This document shows positions 22,626-36,335 of a DNA stretch of 64,000 nt, in pieces (within the stretch, counting starts at the first letter, position 1; each line of letters starts with the position of its first letter). A program made the position numbers and the translations under genes. Where the stretch lies: positions 434,001-498,000 of the forward strand of contig JAJQJQ010000073.1 in the NCBI GenBank assembly GCA_028622995.1. Reading direction: 5' to 3'. The notes below the pieces were generated by a model. It worked only from the letters and a program-made list of their open reading frames with translations. It did no database searches and had not been told where the DNA came from. The stretch is from Panagrolaimus kolymaensis. Taxonomy: Eukaryota; Nematoda; Chromadorea; Rhabditida; Panagrolaimidae.

Positions 22626-25600
22626 TTAGAAATGATTCCATTCAAAATTGATATTTCGATGATTTATTTCATATTGATTTATAACTTCTTCAGCGATTTC
22701 TTGATGCAACCAAAGTCTTTGAAATCTTCGATACATTTCAGGATGAAGGAAAAGAGGATTACCGCGTCTGAAAAAAAATTTTGCTTTAGTTAAATTTTCT
22801 ATGCTTAAATTTTTTGTAACAAAAATGGATTTTTTTTTCACGATTTTGGGTTTTTCCTTGTAAATCAAAAAAAGCATTTTTTTAACCCTAAAATTTCGCT
22901 GCTTACCTAAAACCCATATCAGTTTCACCAAATTGATCCACGTATGGTGCAACTTTATATGCTCCACGTTTACGTGAAGTTAACATAATAATTTGACAAT
23001 CTCGAATACGTAAAAACATTCCAGATTTTCCTACACATTCTCTCATATGATAACTACATGCACCTAATTTTTCTTCACCTAAAGTTTTTTGGCAACAATA
23101 TGATTGAGAACACATTATTTGTCCACAAACTAAACACATCGTAGGTTGATTTGTAGCTAATTCATTACCATTTAATGATGGACATCTAAAAAAATAATAA
23201 AAATAGTCATGAAAAGGTATTTAAAAAATATATATGCAAAATTAAAAAATTATTACTTGTATGTCGAACACATAGTAATTAAATCAGTAAATTCAAAGGG
23301 AAGTTGAACGAGACTTCGAGGTCGAAGAGGTTGTCGAGGAATAATTTCTAGTTTATTTGAAAAAACTTGTAAATGTTCTGTCCATCTAAAATAATAAATT
23401 ATAATTTTTTTATTAAAATAAGGTATCAAAAAAAGCAGGCGAATGAACTTTTTTGTTTGTGTTTTACAACTTTTATAAAAAAATAAATCCTTACTGTTCA
23501 AAGAGTTTATCCACGATAGAACCTTCAAGTAAATCCTCTAATTTTTGTGGTAAACCAAGATATCGGCAAAGTGATTCAAATTCATTATAAGAAGTATCTA
23601 AAAAATATCCAAAAATTATAAATCTCTAAGTTACTACAATATAAATATTTTTTTAGCCCTTACGTTTTAATGCATCTGGTGGGGGAATAAGTGTAATTCC
23701 ATTATAAAGTAATGCAATGGGTTGTAAGAAAGTCACCACAGCTTCAGTTAAATGTTTTTCAAGTTCATTTAAATCCACGGATAAATAAACTGTTGAAACT
23801 TTAGACATTTTAATTAAAAGTTTTTCAAGTCGGGAATGAAGTTTATTAGGGGTTGCTAAATCTTCAATATTTATCATTTCAACATCAGCATCTTCTTCAC
23901 TGCTATCAGTGATAATAGTTCCTTGAATAGTAAAAGAAGCCATATTTTGAAAGATATAACCCAAAAGGGTTAAATAAATGGAATATAATTCATCCACGCT
24001 TCCATCAGGAACTTTAAATTCATCAAATTGTCGATTACAAGCATGAAGAATTTGTTCATTTTCAACCCATGACCATCCAATTGTCATTGAAAGTTGAACA
24101 GCCAATGAAAGCATATCCACATTAAGAATATTTATTTCATCATGTAAATGAGCCAAAAGGATATCATTGGCTGTTAAAGGCGTGGATGGGGATTGTCGTT
24201 TAAATTCTGAATTATCTCGTGATCGTTGCTCCGGCGAAGTTAATGGAGATTCTGAAGCTGATGGTAATGGAATAGGCGTGCCTCGAATAGCTCGAAGTGG
24301 AGAATTCATAAATTTTTTAATATGTTCTGGAACTGATAAAGCATCGGGAGTTGTAACTGAGGCTACCATGGTGCTATTATTTTTTGAAGGTTTACATTCA
24401 CTCAATGGAACAAGTAAAGGTGTAAAAGCTCGAGAAATCATATTTCGACATGTTGCTGGTTTAAGATGGAATGAAGCTATAGCAGCAATTCGTGAAAGAC
24501 ACAAAATACAATCACGTTGTCGAGTATTTAGCGCGCCAAAAAGTGGCTTATTTTCCATTTTTAAAGTTACCGCAATTGAACGAAGAACAAATGCAGTGGA
24601 TTTATATATTCTTGTAAGTTCTGATAATTCTTTAGTATGGTTGGTTGAAATATCAGGACCAATTTTATAAACATATGAAAAAAATGGTTTCACAACATTC
24701 CATACCATTGGAAAACTAAATATTAAAATAGTTTAAAAAACGGGAAGCAAAAAAAAAGTTGAAAAATACCTTTCACATTTGCCTGATTTAATTAAACTTT
24801 TCATTTTATTTAATATTCCTAATGGATCTCCTCCACTGCTGCTACTACTACTTCCACCTCGAGCTACAGCATTTGCAGCTGCATCCATAACGGCTTCCAT
24901 AACTAATTCATTTGCATCAGGCATAATTGGAATAATAGCTCCAACGGGTTCTGAATTGCCTCGACGTTGATTTCTTCCAGGGGTATTTGGATTTTCATTT
25001 GCATTATTAATAGGACTTAATGGAGCCACGGAAGGTTGAGAGGATGAATATGCGCTATCAAGAACTCCTTCTTCAAAAGGTTTTTGTAATTCAAGGAGAG
25101 ATCGCTCAGAATGGGATCTATAAAAAATAAAAGTAATCAGAATATGTATTGTTTATTTTTGGCTATACTTACCTTTTTCGACTGTGACTTTTAAAAGATT
25201 TTGATGAAGATGGCTTTGAAGATGAACCAATTTCTGCATTAACCAATGGAAGATTAGTTAAATCAATTAATCGAGTAACCCAATCTTCAAAATTTTCTGG
25301 TGGATATGGTCGAGTTTGACTAAACTTCTTTACATTATGTAATTTATCATTTGTTGGAAGTAAAGGCAATGCCACATTGCTCAATCGTTTACAAAGAGGA
25401 CAAAGATATTCTCGACTTTCTGCATCAATAATATGTTGACCAATTATTTGAAATCTTGCTCGATTTCGATCTTTTGACCAAAGTTGATCCGAAAATAATT
25501 TAAAGCAATCATAATGCATTGTATGAGAACATGTGGAAATTGAATATCCATCAACCATGGTGGATGGAGTAAAGACATCGGTTTTATCAATGAACTCGTC

Positions 25601-28600
25601 GGATTCTTTATTTTTTTGAGTAAAAAGTTTGGAACTAAAAAAAATGGTTAGTGGCAATGTTTTAAAAATGCAACAAGAATTACTTTTGAAGGTAAGCGCA
25701 GCAAACAATGGATTTTCCATTAAATACTAAAGGTTCAGTATCTTGACAAAGAATACATTTAACGCTTCGAGAAGTATATAATTTAACATGAGATTTATTT
25801 GGTCCCAAACATACTGGAAATCCTGCATCTTCAGCCAATACCCTAAAATTTTAATATTTTATAATTTTTTGTTAAAATGAAAAAGCAAAAACTTACGAAT
25901 ATTCAATATCTTCGTCAACATCCATAACATCTTTAGAATCTGATGGCGAAGTAACAGAAGCAAGATTATTTTGATCTGTGAAAGCTTTCTGCATTTTTTG
26001 CATTCGCTTCATTGCTTGTTCACGCTTTCTTGCAGCTAAAGCTTTTTTCTTCGCTGTTTTATCTTCGCTTGCCATTGCTGCATCACCTTGTTGTTTTAGT
26101 TGTTGTTGTAATTCATCAGGAGATGAAGGCATTTCTTCAGTCGCAATTTTTTCTGTCATAAGATCTTTAATTTCATTATATTTATCCAAAATCCATAAAA
26201 TTAAATTTTTATGCCCTTCAGCTTCAGGCTTTCCTGTGAGTTCTTTTAAAACATTAAAAATTCCTATTTCTTCAGCTTGATTAAGAAAATTTAGATGTTC
26301 TCGTGGAATTCGCTTATACCATGCTAATTCCTCATTTAATGACATTCCAATAAGATATAATCCACGATGAAAGAGGCCTTCACTGGAATATCGGCTTCGC
26401 TTAGCAAATCGATTTACAATATGATATAATAATCGAATAAATAATGGATTTCCCATTATTTTAGTTATGGGTTCAAAAAACTCTTCAAATTCTGGTGGAT
26501 TTGGTGGTGGACAAGCTTGAATATGTCGAGGACTTTTTTCTCTTTCTCTCCATTGAAATTGCTCAGCTTGAGAATATTGATGTTTAGTATAATGCCAAAA
26601 GAATGGATTATATTCTTCCCGAAATACTTCCTTCAATCGAAATGTTCCAGCTGTAGTTGAAGCAGGTTTATGAAAATCTGCTACTCGATTTAAAGCTTCA
26701 TCTCTCACCACTACTTTTAAATTGGGTTCCAAAAGGATAACCTTTTCAATGTTGCTATAAGTTTTTTCCCCGGTGCAAAGAAAATGAATTATTTCACGTT
26801 CGATTGCTCGAGATCGAGTTGATTTTCCAATGCCCGGTAAATATCTTTCACCCAAAATAATTATAAGTAAATGGAAAAGTTCTTCAGATGTTGCAACAAT
26901 AATTTTGGATAGTTCTTCTGGGGTTGATGAAGGCGTTGCAGGTCCTCCTCCTCCGCCATCCACGGCTGAACGATTTTGAGGTAAATCTTCGAAACCACTT
27001 TTAGCCCATTTTTCAAGTTGAAATCTTTCCAAGCAACGAATTAAGAATTCTGTGGGTTCCATTCGAGCTGCACATATTTGTAAAATGTGTATATCTCGAT
27101 CATACATTTCTGTTCGGCAAAGTGGGGAAGTATAATTATGGATTTGATTAACTAAAGAAAACCCATTTCTTCGCCATAATTGAGCATTACATTGAGCATA
27201 AAGCACTAAAACTCGAAGAGGCATTTCGAGAATTGCATGAAGAGGCCAAACGTGAAGTTTATCAATAGGGTTTTGATCCTTCCATCCATTTTCCATTAAA
27301 ATATCCAAATTATTATGAAGATATATAGTTTCTGGGGATTCTTTACTATCAATACAATAATATTTTAATATTTCTGGATTTGCAGTAAAAAGTCCAGCAA
27401 ATAATCTCCAAATTGGTTGATGAATTGATACATAATCTCGTGAAACATTAAATGGAATAGTTGGAGATTCAAATTCATCTATTTTAGTTATAGCATCATT
27501 ACTAAATTCAACGTTGCAAGAACAAATATGAATCATTCGATCGATGCATAATTTAGCTAATCTTTGATGAACATATGGATCACTTTTAGCCCAATAAATT
27601 AACATCGAAGTTATTTCTTGAGTGGATACATACATATTAAATGCCGTTTCCCATTCAGATTCAACCATTTGATGTTGATCGATTTGTCGCCGAATTGCAT
27701 CCATCCCTTGCATATTAGTTAAAAATTCAATATATATTTCGGCGCCCTCAATAAAAGATTGCTTTAATTTGTTTGTCCATTGCATGGTAGAAGCAAAAAG
27801 TAAATATTGTAAATCTTTAAACATGGTTAATGCTCGTCGTAATACAGCTGGCATAGTAGCATTTGTAAAATCATATCTCAAAAATCGTTCATTCGATTCA
27901 GAATATTTTAAATATTGATGACAATAAAGTTTTAAGGTTTCACAAATAATTGCAAATGCATTTTCATGTTCGAGCAAATGTTGAGCTACAGAAGCTACAG
28001 TAAACACTTGAACACTTAAAGCAAGAATGGAAACATTATAATCATGATCATCATCAATGAAATCTTGATAAAGGAATTCATAATTCTAAAAATTATGGTT
28101 GTAAAAGAATCAATAATTTTTCAAAACTAAGTATCTATTTAAAAAAAGCTTTCGCAATGCCACTTGCCAAAATACAAATTTTTAAACGTGTACTTTTAAA
28201 CCCGACTAACCTTAATAATAAAAGCTCCAAAATTTAGTTTATGTTCCATATCCATAAACACTGTAGCCATTAACAATTGATGAAAATTTATTCTTGCAGC
28301 CTTCCATAATTTTCGATCAAATAAAGCAAATTGTGAGCAAGTTGTAAAATGACCGCAATCCAATTTATTATTTGCAGGATGAACATATTTTCGTTCAGGT
28401 TTAGGTATTCTTGGACCTTTACCTTGATTGGTTGAATGATTTCTAGGTCGAATTCCTAATAAATGAACACCTGGAGGATTTTCTATTTGTTCGATCGCTG
28501 CATTCATCATTACATCGTCTTCTTGATTTAAACCACGTAAAATTAGATGAGCTTGTACCACATCCAATTCTCGATCATTTATGGCAATATTAAATTCAAG

Positions 28601-30126
28601 AGATTCTGGGGTTTCATTTGGCGCTGTTGGAGTTGAAAGGGCCATTTGCCTTGGAGGTTTGGGTGGAGGAATTTGTACATCAAGTTCGGGCTCATTTAAT
28701 TTACATAAAGAACTACATTCCTTCATTATAACTTCAGCTATAACTTTTGCAACTGATGCTAAAAAAATTATGCGATATTTAAAATGTTTTAAAATAACTT
28801 TCTTAAGCTTACGAAATTGTTGAGCTTGTTGAGTTAACCAATTTAATAATTTAACTGCTAAAGCTTGATGGGAAACTAATGAAGCCGTCATAATTTTAAC
28901 TTCTAATGGACCACTTTTTTCTGTTCGCCTATTTACATCTCGCCTAGTTCGATGCTGGATGGTTCGTTTCGCTGATGAACAAAGGGCATGACTTTGAGAT
29001 AAAACCACGGATCTACCTTCTCGATCCACAATGGTTGCTAAATGCATGGCTTGTTGAGAGGTACAACCTATCGCAACTTCTAAAGCATTTATTACAGCGT
29101 CATATGTATGGGTTTCATCATTAAATAACATAGCTTTATAATAATTATCTTGCTTTTCTGGTGGTTCACTAAAAAAAGAAGAGTTAAAGTCCACTTTTTT
29201 TTTAATTAGAGAGACATACTGTAAAAAACTAGGCAAATTTTCATCATCTTGCCAACATATAAGTGTTACCGCGTATTTAAGAACTATTCCTGTGACATTA
29301 TATATTCGTGCACTAACTTCTACTGGAAGATTGGCACAGAGATTTCTAAAGAAAAAAACATGCTATTAAAAATCTTGCATAAAAGCATCACCCGAAGAAG
29401 AAAAAAACTTACAAATCTTCATCACCTGGTTGAGGTTCAGAAGTATGTAATTTACATGCATAATCTTTCGACCATGCTTGATGATCCCCACAATCACAAT
29501 ATCCTATACCATGGGATGTATGCATCTTAAAAAAAAGAAAAGAATATAAAGGCATGAATAAAAAAAGTATTTTATCTAAATTAACTAACATTTACCTTAT
29601 ACTTATGTTTAGCATGTGGGGATTGTTTAAAGCATTCTTGACATAACACGCATGTATCATCCAATGCGCATTCTCTAAAAATTTTAATTTTTTTATAGTC
29701 AGCCATTCAACGAAAATATGTCAGAAACATACTTGCAAGTATAAGTAGGATCGCCATTTTTAAACATTTTACCACAAAGTTGTCCAGGTTTTCGTAAAGT
29801 TTCAATAATCCCAACTTTTTCTGTTAAAGGCTTTAATGAAACTGATTCACCTTTTTGTATTTTTTGATCATCTAATACATACATTGCAGCAAGAGGGGCT
29901 AATAATTCATTATCTAAAGTGAAGGAAAAATATTTAACTCAGATACAAATTTAAATTTTTTAAAGAAAGCCTTACTGATGCTTTCTTCATCAACTTTATT
30001 ATCCCATGGTTCTTCATCTTGTCCAGAATATAATTTTGGACATTTATCCGACCAATGACTATATAATAATCGAGTAGCTTCGGGCCATGATTCATCTCGA
30101 ACAGCTTGAATTAATTTATCTATCAT
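22626..30126 (-). CDS. ubr-1: N-recognin E3 ubiquitin ligase, UBR1/UBR2 type
   Basis: UBR1/2 bind N-degrons and ubiquitinate their substrates. The gene is complete, from MIDKLIQAVRDESW (start 30126) to INFEWNHF-stop, in well over ten exons, roughly 1,900 aa against about 1,750 in mammals. First exons: 29976-30126, 29733-29913, 29596-29674 and 29412-29525. Domains in order: a UBR box (CGKMFKNGDPTYTCK, then CALDDTCVLC, MHTSHGIGYCDCGD); the ClpS-like N-domain (MLFNDETHTYDAVINAL); a long helical middle; a RING-H2 region near 25.3-25.7 kb (CSHTMHYDCF ... YLCPLCKRLS); and the C-terminal zinc region (MCLVCGQIMCSQSYCCQ, then QFGETDMGFRRGNPLFL). The Gly-Asp-rich UBR pocket residues and the RING ligands are present. 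A small plus-strand gene may start 142 bp upstream. Confidence 0.95.
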
Positions 30127-30268
30127 GCCAAACAAAAAATGGTCGGTTGAAAGAATATTAAACTAATTAATTTAAGTTTGAAAGAAAAAAAGTTCTTCTT
30201 TCTTTATTGTATTGTTTTTTTTTTGTTGAAATTTTATATAAACAATAACTGAAATTAAGCAAAATATT

Positions 30269-30521
30269 ATGATGAGTTTGATGATAAAGAAATTTTCGAC
30301 AATTGCGCGAAATTCAGAAACAAGTTGGAAAATCGAAGCATGGAATATATGTAAGTATTTTTTGGTAAAAAAAGTTAAAATTTGGTTAAGCTTTAACCAA
30401 CGTCAAATGCATTAAAATGTACGTCTAGCTTTTAGTTGTCCAATTAAAATTAACAAGGAGCTTAAAGCTGAGGTTAAACTTTCCTGAAATAAAGAAGCCC
30501 GTAATTGATAACTATGGATAA
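30269..30521 (+). CDS. Candidate small two-exon gene opposite ubr-1
   Basis: An ATG pair at 30269 opens a basic, serine-containing N-terminus (MMSLMIKKFSTIARN...) that resembles a mitochondrial targeting peptide. The exon ends at a strong GTAAGT (30350/30351). A GCTTTTAG acceptor at 30435 restores the frame and gives a second exon (30436-30521) ending PEIKKPVIDNYG-stop, for about 55 aa in all. An alternative acceptor at 30428 gives a shorter tail, KINKELKAEVKLS. I recognise neither version. The position, head-to-head with ubr-1 across 142 bp, suits a shared promoter. Coding status is uncertain. Confidence 0.35.
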
Positions 30522-31730
30522 AAAAAATTTTGCCCTACAAATTTACAAAATCCTCAAACCTCATTTCTCTACTTTTTTGTTACTTTATCATAAAAATTCA
30601 ATGGAATTTTTAATTAATAAAAAAAATAATAACAATCAAGAAAGATAGCTTCCTAAATAAATCACAAGCCAAAGATGATAATAATCTTTATTCATCGCAT
30701 GCATCCCTGCAGAATTAATGAAAACCAAAAAGCCAAAAGAAAAAAAGTAACAATAAAAACCCGTCACATGCTTTTATTTTTTTTGAGTATAAAAAAAGCA
30801 AAAAACAAAACAAAAATACACGTTTTTTTGGCAGCAGCAAAAGCAAAAACAAGCGGCGACAGTTAGAGGAGGGAAAAAAGCAACCCAGCAGCAATGGCTT
30901 CAAAATGCCTCAATTTTTTTTCACACATATTTAAAATCCAAAAATGGAAATTAATAAATCTCAAACTAAAAGCTTTCGATTGTAATAAAAAAATATGATT
31001 CAATATTTTTGGTGAAGGTGGTGGTGACAAATAATTCTTTTTTTTTTCATTCGATGTTTTGAAAAAAGAAAGAAAAAAAGTGAATGACTTTATTTTTGTT
31101 TTGCGTGCAAAGTGCAGCAAATGCATACATACATGTAACAACAAAACAAAAAAAAAGGGCGATGGAGCAATAAAAAATGAGAGAGGACGAAGAATGAAAA
31201 AGCAAAAAGCCTCTTTCTTTCCCTCTTTTTTTTCTTCTTCTTTTCTTGCAAGACTGAATGAGTGAGCAGCTTTCGTTTAGCTGAGCTAGAGCTCCTTGCT
31301 GTTGCTTTAAAGCTTTTTTAAATGTCGTCCGTCCTTTGCTTCTTGAACTTATATATATTTTTTACGAAATCTTAAATAAATGAAATCACTCAACAACAAC
31401 AAAAAATTAGTGAGAAAAAATACTTTAAATCAGTTTTTAAAAAATACAAATTTGGTTGTTGTTAGAAGTAAGAAGCAAAATTTAAGTAAATCTTGAGAAA
31501 AAAAAATTTTGATTGAAAATAATAAATATGAGTTTTATCTTTGCATAAAAATTTTTTTTCAAGCTTTTGACTCTCCTTGAGCATTTTCTACCAAAATTGA
31601 GACCAAATAAATTCACAAATTTCGTAGAACTAAAAATAAAAATTTCAAAAATTGTCCTGCTTTTTTTTGACTTTTAGTTATATTAAATTTATTTTTATAA
31701 TAAACAAAAAAAAATTTATTTATATGTAGT
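30522..31730. other. No supportable gene
   Basis: AT-rich spacer between the divergent start near 30.3 kb and the 3' end of the Frag1-like gene. Short frames here are rich in Lys/Phe codons from poly-A and poly-T runs and look like chance. Confidence 0.6.
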
Positions 31731-33465
31731 TTACTTTTTAAAATTATTTTTTAATTCAATATTTTCAAATTTTTTAATACTATTTTCAACCATTCTTGAT
31801 TTATAATTAAATTTATCATAAGTTTGTGGGTCTAAATCTGATATGGATGAAAATAATAATATTTCCACATCTTCAATATTTGCTTTAGATTTCCAATGAA
31901 AAAATATATATGACATTATTGCAGCTATTTCCAAAACAAACAGGTGGTTTGCCACTAAAAAAATTGGAAGGAAATTTAAAAAAAAAGTGGTGGAACAAAC
32001 AACAAAACCCAAAAAAAAAATAGTAAAAAATGTGTGTGGTTGAGTCTTTTTTCTTTCTGAGTTTTAAAAAACCAAAAAAGTCAAAAAGCAGAAAAGAAAC
32101 CGAAATAATTTTTAAAAAATGGGGCAAAAAAATGGAGGTAAAAAAACTTACCAAGAGGCGAACATAATCGATTATCAACAAACTCGTAATATGAATTCAA
32201 AACCAAACATACGGTGGAAGCAAAAATAAAGGTAAAAATGCTGAGAGCTATCCAAGTGTATGTCTAAAATAAATAAGCTTCATTAAAGTAAAAAAAAACA
32301 TTTAAAATCCGATATTAGTGAATTAAATGTATCGGGAAAAAAAGTATCTTTAAAATCTAAACCAGCAGGAAATTCGTTATTGGTTGTTGTTAAGTTAAAA
32401 CTTAAAAAATTTCTTCATTGCTAATACAAATAACCTTACATTTTCTCGTAATCTATCAATATGAAATATAATTAAAGTTATTGCAATCATATTTATAACC
32501 GTTATAAAAACAAATATAATCCCAATGAGTTTGTGTATTCCTGAAAGAAAAAAATCAAGCAATTTTCTTTAATATTAGTTTTCAAAAAATAATGTCGATA
32601 AAAAATTTTGTCTTCGGGTTACGGTAATTAAAAAAAACTTTCTAATTTGTGTCGTTTGCTTTTTATAGGAAAAACAAAATATCTCAAATCGCAAAAAAAA
32701 AAACATACGTTCATCATCAACTGGATGATTGCCAATAACAAAGATGCTTAATGAAAATATTTCCATTATCATTAAAGCATACATAAAACCTTCAAAAATT
32801 TTAAATATTTTATAATCATTTCTCAAATATCTCCATTTCCCTAAAATTATTGAAAGTAATAATAATCGACCAAAAAATAAGGGTAAAATTGAAGCTCGTA
32901 AAAATATGCTTGAAATTGAGTGTAAATTTATCATTCGTAGCAATGAAGGCGCCCAATAATTTGTTGAATTTATTGTACTTGCCTAAAATTATCATGTTAG
33001 CTATCTGAGTTTTTGAGTAACGAAATGTTACATACATCACAAACAATAAAATTAGTTGGTTTATTAACAAAATTAAAACGAATAAACCATCCATCATAAT
33101 CCCATTCAGGAATATATGGATCTATGAAATAACTGGACCATGCAATAAGAAAAAATATTGCAGGAATTTTTTCAATCACTGAATAAAGCTAAAAAAAAAT
33201 TGTATTTACATTTGTATGAAAATGCTTTAAAGTTTCTTTCTTCTTCCTTCCTTACTTTAACAATATTAATTTTAATATAATTTGTTGACCATCCTTCTAT
33301 TTCAGCGTTGTTGTTGGATGATGGAAAATGATAAAATTCATTTTTTTCTGTTGCTTCTGCTGCTTCGTCATTGGCGAAATCATCAATATGCAATCGCCGG
33401 TTGTGGTTGTTGTTGTTAGTGATCTTTGAAATCCCCGTAATAATTTTATCTTTCTTTTCATTCAT
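31731..33465 (-). CDS. Multipass membrane protein, Frag1/DRAM/PGAP2-like
   Basis: A hydrophilic Asn/His-rich N-terminus (about 75 residues, with NNNNHNRR) precedes about six hydrophobic spans. Exons encode IPAIFFLIAWSSYFIDPYIP, then STNYWAPSLLRMINL, FGRLLLLSIILGKWRYLRN, IFSLSIFVIGNHPVDDERIH, LIGIIFVFITVINMIAITLI and LVANHLFVLEIAAIMSYIFF. The order 'N..PS..' loop, aromatic helix, helix ending before a 'xNxxVHExxF'-like segment and then a long helix recalls Frag1/PGAP2/CWH43-N proteins, which act in ER/Golgi GPI-anchor remodelling or in DRAM-type autophagy control. Sequence identity is low, so the family call is inference. The product is roughly 350 aa. Junctions are GT-AG with phases that match. 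Confidence 0.5.
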
Positions 33466-34013
33466 CTTCTCTTCTTCTTCTTCTTTTTCTGCAGCACACT
33501 TTCACTGAAAAAAAAAGAAAAGAAAGATGCATTCCAATGGTTTAGGGTTAGTTAAAAAAAATTCAAATCGCTCAAACGTAAACATCGGATAAACGTAACA
33601 AAAGTTTAGAAAAAAAATAACGTATATTCAAATAGGCATGTATGTAACGTAACTTAAGTATTCAATAATAAGAAAAAAGCTCGTTTATAGTAAACAACCC
33701 AATAGCTAACTACCATCATTTACTGCCTTCGATTTTATGTCCGCATATTCACCTCACTAACCATATACAAAGTTCCACAAAATTGCTCCAACACATCACA
33801 ATAAACTTTTATTACATACCATTAAAAAAATTACAAACGATTAAAAAAGCAAGTGATAAAACGAAAAAGAAAACAATACAAAAAGCACGGAAGAATAAAA
33901 TATTTAACGAAAAAAAGAAGACAATTATTTTATTTTTGTTTCATAAAAAACTTTCATACATTCATTCACTTGACTTAATTTAAGAGAAAGAGAAAAAAAA
34001 GCACAACAAAGAT

Positions 34014-35145
34014 TCATTCTTCATCTTCTCCATATGATTCTTCTTCACCCTTAGGCGATCCATCTTCTCCATCTTCGTTGGCAGCGGCGATGCATCCTTC
34101 ATCCTTCATTTCACTATTCTTTTGATGACGAGTTCTAATTGACTTCAATTGTTTAATTTTTCGTTCCAATTGTAATCGGGCTGAATTTTCTTTTGATGTT
34201 GAATGTAATCGGAGTCTTTCAGCAAGTTCATAACCATGTTGGATCATTTCATTAGTTGGATAAATAACCATCAAAGCTTCTTCAACATTTTTTGTATTGC
34301 TTACAGTTGTTAATGGCATAAAATTCCATGGTTCATCATAATACCATCCTTGATACTAAAAAGGAAAGAACATTAATAAGTGTGCAACAGTAACGATGAA
34401 GGGAATATGCGGAAAAGAGCTATTACTTTGCAAAACGATTTAAACTACTAGCAATACAATGAATACAACATCCGCAATCAAGTGTTCAATGAATGAAAAG
34501 AGAATGGTTAATCAATCATTAAGAATCATTAAATAAGCAAAAAATTAAACCACATCATTTATGCATGAAAAGAAAAAGAACGCTCAATCAAAGCAAATCA
34601 ATTATGTTGTTTCAAAAAATAACTGAATGAAGATATTTAAAAAATGCAGCTCTCATTAATCGAATTAACGATGCGGTTACTAACGCATAAATATCCATAA
34701 AGAAAAATGTTAATATTCCACATATTCCTCAGCCCAAATAGCCCAAGCAAATTTTCCCCTAATAGAAGCAGCTTGTTTCAGCTTTAAAGCTTCTTCAAAA
34801 ACAACACAAAGGAGTAAAACACTTACACGATTTGAAACACGAAAATATGTTGGCATTCCAGCCACGACGGATCCATCAGGTTCTAATTTTCGAATAAGGA
34901 TATGATTTTCAATTAGCCAAATTGTATTTGTACCATTATCAGGTGATAAATCAGCAAATTTTAAAACACATGTTCCTTTGGGAAATGCCAATTGATAGAC
35001 AGCTTTCTTAGAAGAAGTACCATAACGAGCATTTTTGTCACCACTTGAAGCAACTAAAAACAATGAAATGAGAAATAGGAACAAAAACAAAAATGGCAAA
35101 CAAACCTCGAGAAGAATAAGATTCTGATGGAGCTGAACGCTTCAT
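34014..35145 (-). CDS. Unknown family, tandem paralogue 2
   Basis: Three exons: 35106-35145, 34827-35053 and 34014-34355. The intron between exons 2 and 3 (34356-34826) is long at 471 bp. The product is about 200 aa. The core block is TIWLIENHILIRKLEPDGS, then PTYFRVSNR (exon end), then YQGWYYDEPWNFMPL. This aligns with NVIWSVSNHNLIRKH ... YQSTDR then YTRWLPQFSYDYIPL in the neighbouring gene at 35514, and the intron lies at the same phase-0 place after the Arg. The C-terminus is different: a basic coiled-coil-like segment (ARLQLERKIKQLKSIRTRHQ) and an acidic tail (EEESYGEDEE). I know no name for this domain; it may be nematode-restricted. Confidence 0.72.
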
Positions 35146-35513
35146 TGTTTTTGATTGAATGTTTTGTTGATAAAGTTTGGAAGCAGCAAAGGTTATAAGT
35201 TGTAAATCCAAAATTTGAATAAGTTTTCACCTTCTGGTTAGTGTTACCAATCAGCGTTCACATGAACATGGGAAAACAATGGATCGTATTACCCTACAAA
35301 AAGTTGAAGTTAAAATTCATTCAAACCAAATTACAACAACGATACTAAAAGGCTTATTAACCATGCTAATAGTTGTTACAGTACATACATAATTCAAAAA
35401 GCAAGGTTTATTTATTACATAAACATTAATTAAAAGGTGATTATAAAAGTGATACAAAATGAAAAAGTGAAAAATTATAACAATAAGAAGTTACAAAAAG
35501 AAAATACAAAAAA

Positions 35514-36335
35514 TTAATAATCCTCAAAAGTAATATCGTCGATATTATCAAGAGATTCAACGAAATGAAGTGGAGTTGGATAAGCAAAACCACTTGTTAG
35601 AGGAGGAATACCATCTCGTCCACGAGCTGCCAATGCCATTTTAATACTATTTTCAAGTATAGCACGATCAGGAAGAACAACACCAATACCATTAGGAAGA
35701 ACAACTTTATCAAGAGGGATATAATCATAGGAGAATTGAGGAAGCCATCGTGTATACTGAAATATTGAGATTAATAAGTCATCACAAATACAAGAAAGAT
35801 GGATATATTCAAAAGCAGTTAACAGCAACAAGGAAGGCATTTGAAACATAAACAAAAGGTATTCCATAATCCTCCAACAGGAACATACCCGATCAGTTGA
35901 TTGATAAACATTATATTGATCTTGATTTGAAACATAAATATGCTTTCGAATCAGATTATGGTTACTAACAGACCAGATAACATTAGCAAAGTAGTTGAAA
36001 TCAGCTGAATAATCTTGGAGACGAACAAAACACGATCCAACCTATAAAAGACGCCGATTAGATTCACAGCAAAAGAACTCATAATAGTTTACCGAAAAGC
36101 AGTTGCTTCCGCGTCTGTTAAGAAGAGATTTAATTGGAAATATTGGACCGCCAACTTTGAAATTTGTTAGACGACTTTTCTTAGATATACGACGTCGACG
36201 AACAGCTTTCTTCAATGGCACAGATTCAGGGAATGCTTCATGATATATTTGTCCAACAATAGGTTGTGATGACGATGGTAAATAAGGGATAGCATAATCA
36301 TAATCATACGCATATTCATAACCCGCCATTTCCAT
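35514..36335 (-). CDS. Unknown family, tandem paralogue 1
   Basis: Three exons: 36093-36335, 35889-36041 and 35514-35756. The product is about 213 aa. The N-terminus is Tyr-rich (MEMAGYEYAYDYDYAIPYLP) with a basic patch (KKAVRRRRISKKSRL) that could be a nuclear signal. The shared domain (FVRLQDYSADFNYFANVIW, SNHNLIRKH, STDR|YTRWL) matches the downstream neighbour. The C-terminus is RDGIPPLTSGFAYPTPLHF and an acidic end. A splice-acceptor-like CATTTCAG lies just upstream (about 36362), so the start may follow a spliced leader or an extra 5' exon. The gap to the downstream paralogue is 368 bp. Confidence 0.72.

Noticed and set aside
24167..24670. Plus-strand 167-codon frame antisense to ubr-1
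   Set aside because: It mirrors a conserved coding exon on the minus strand; its length follows from the codon use of that gene.
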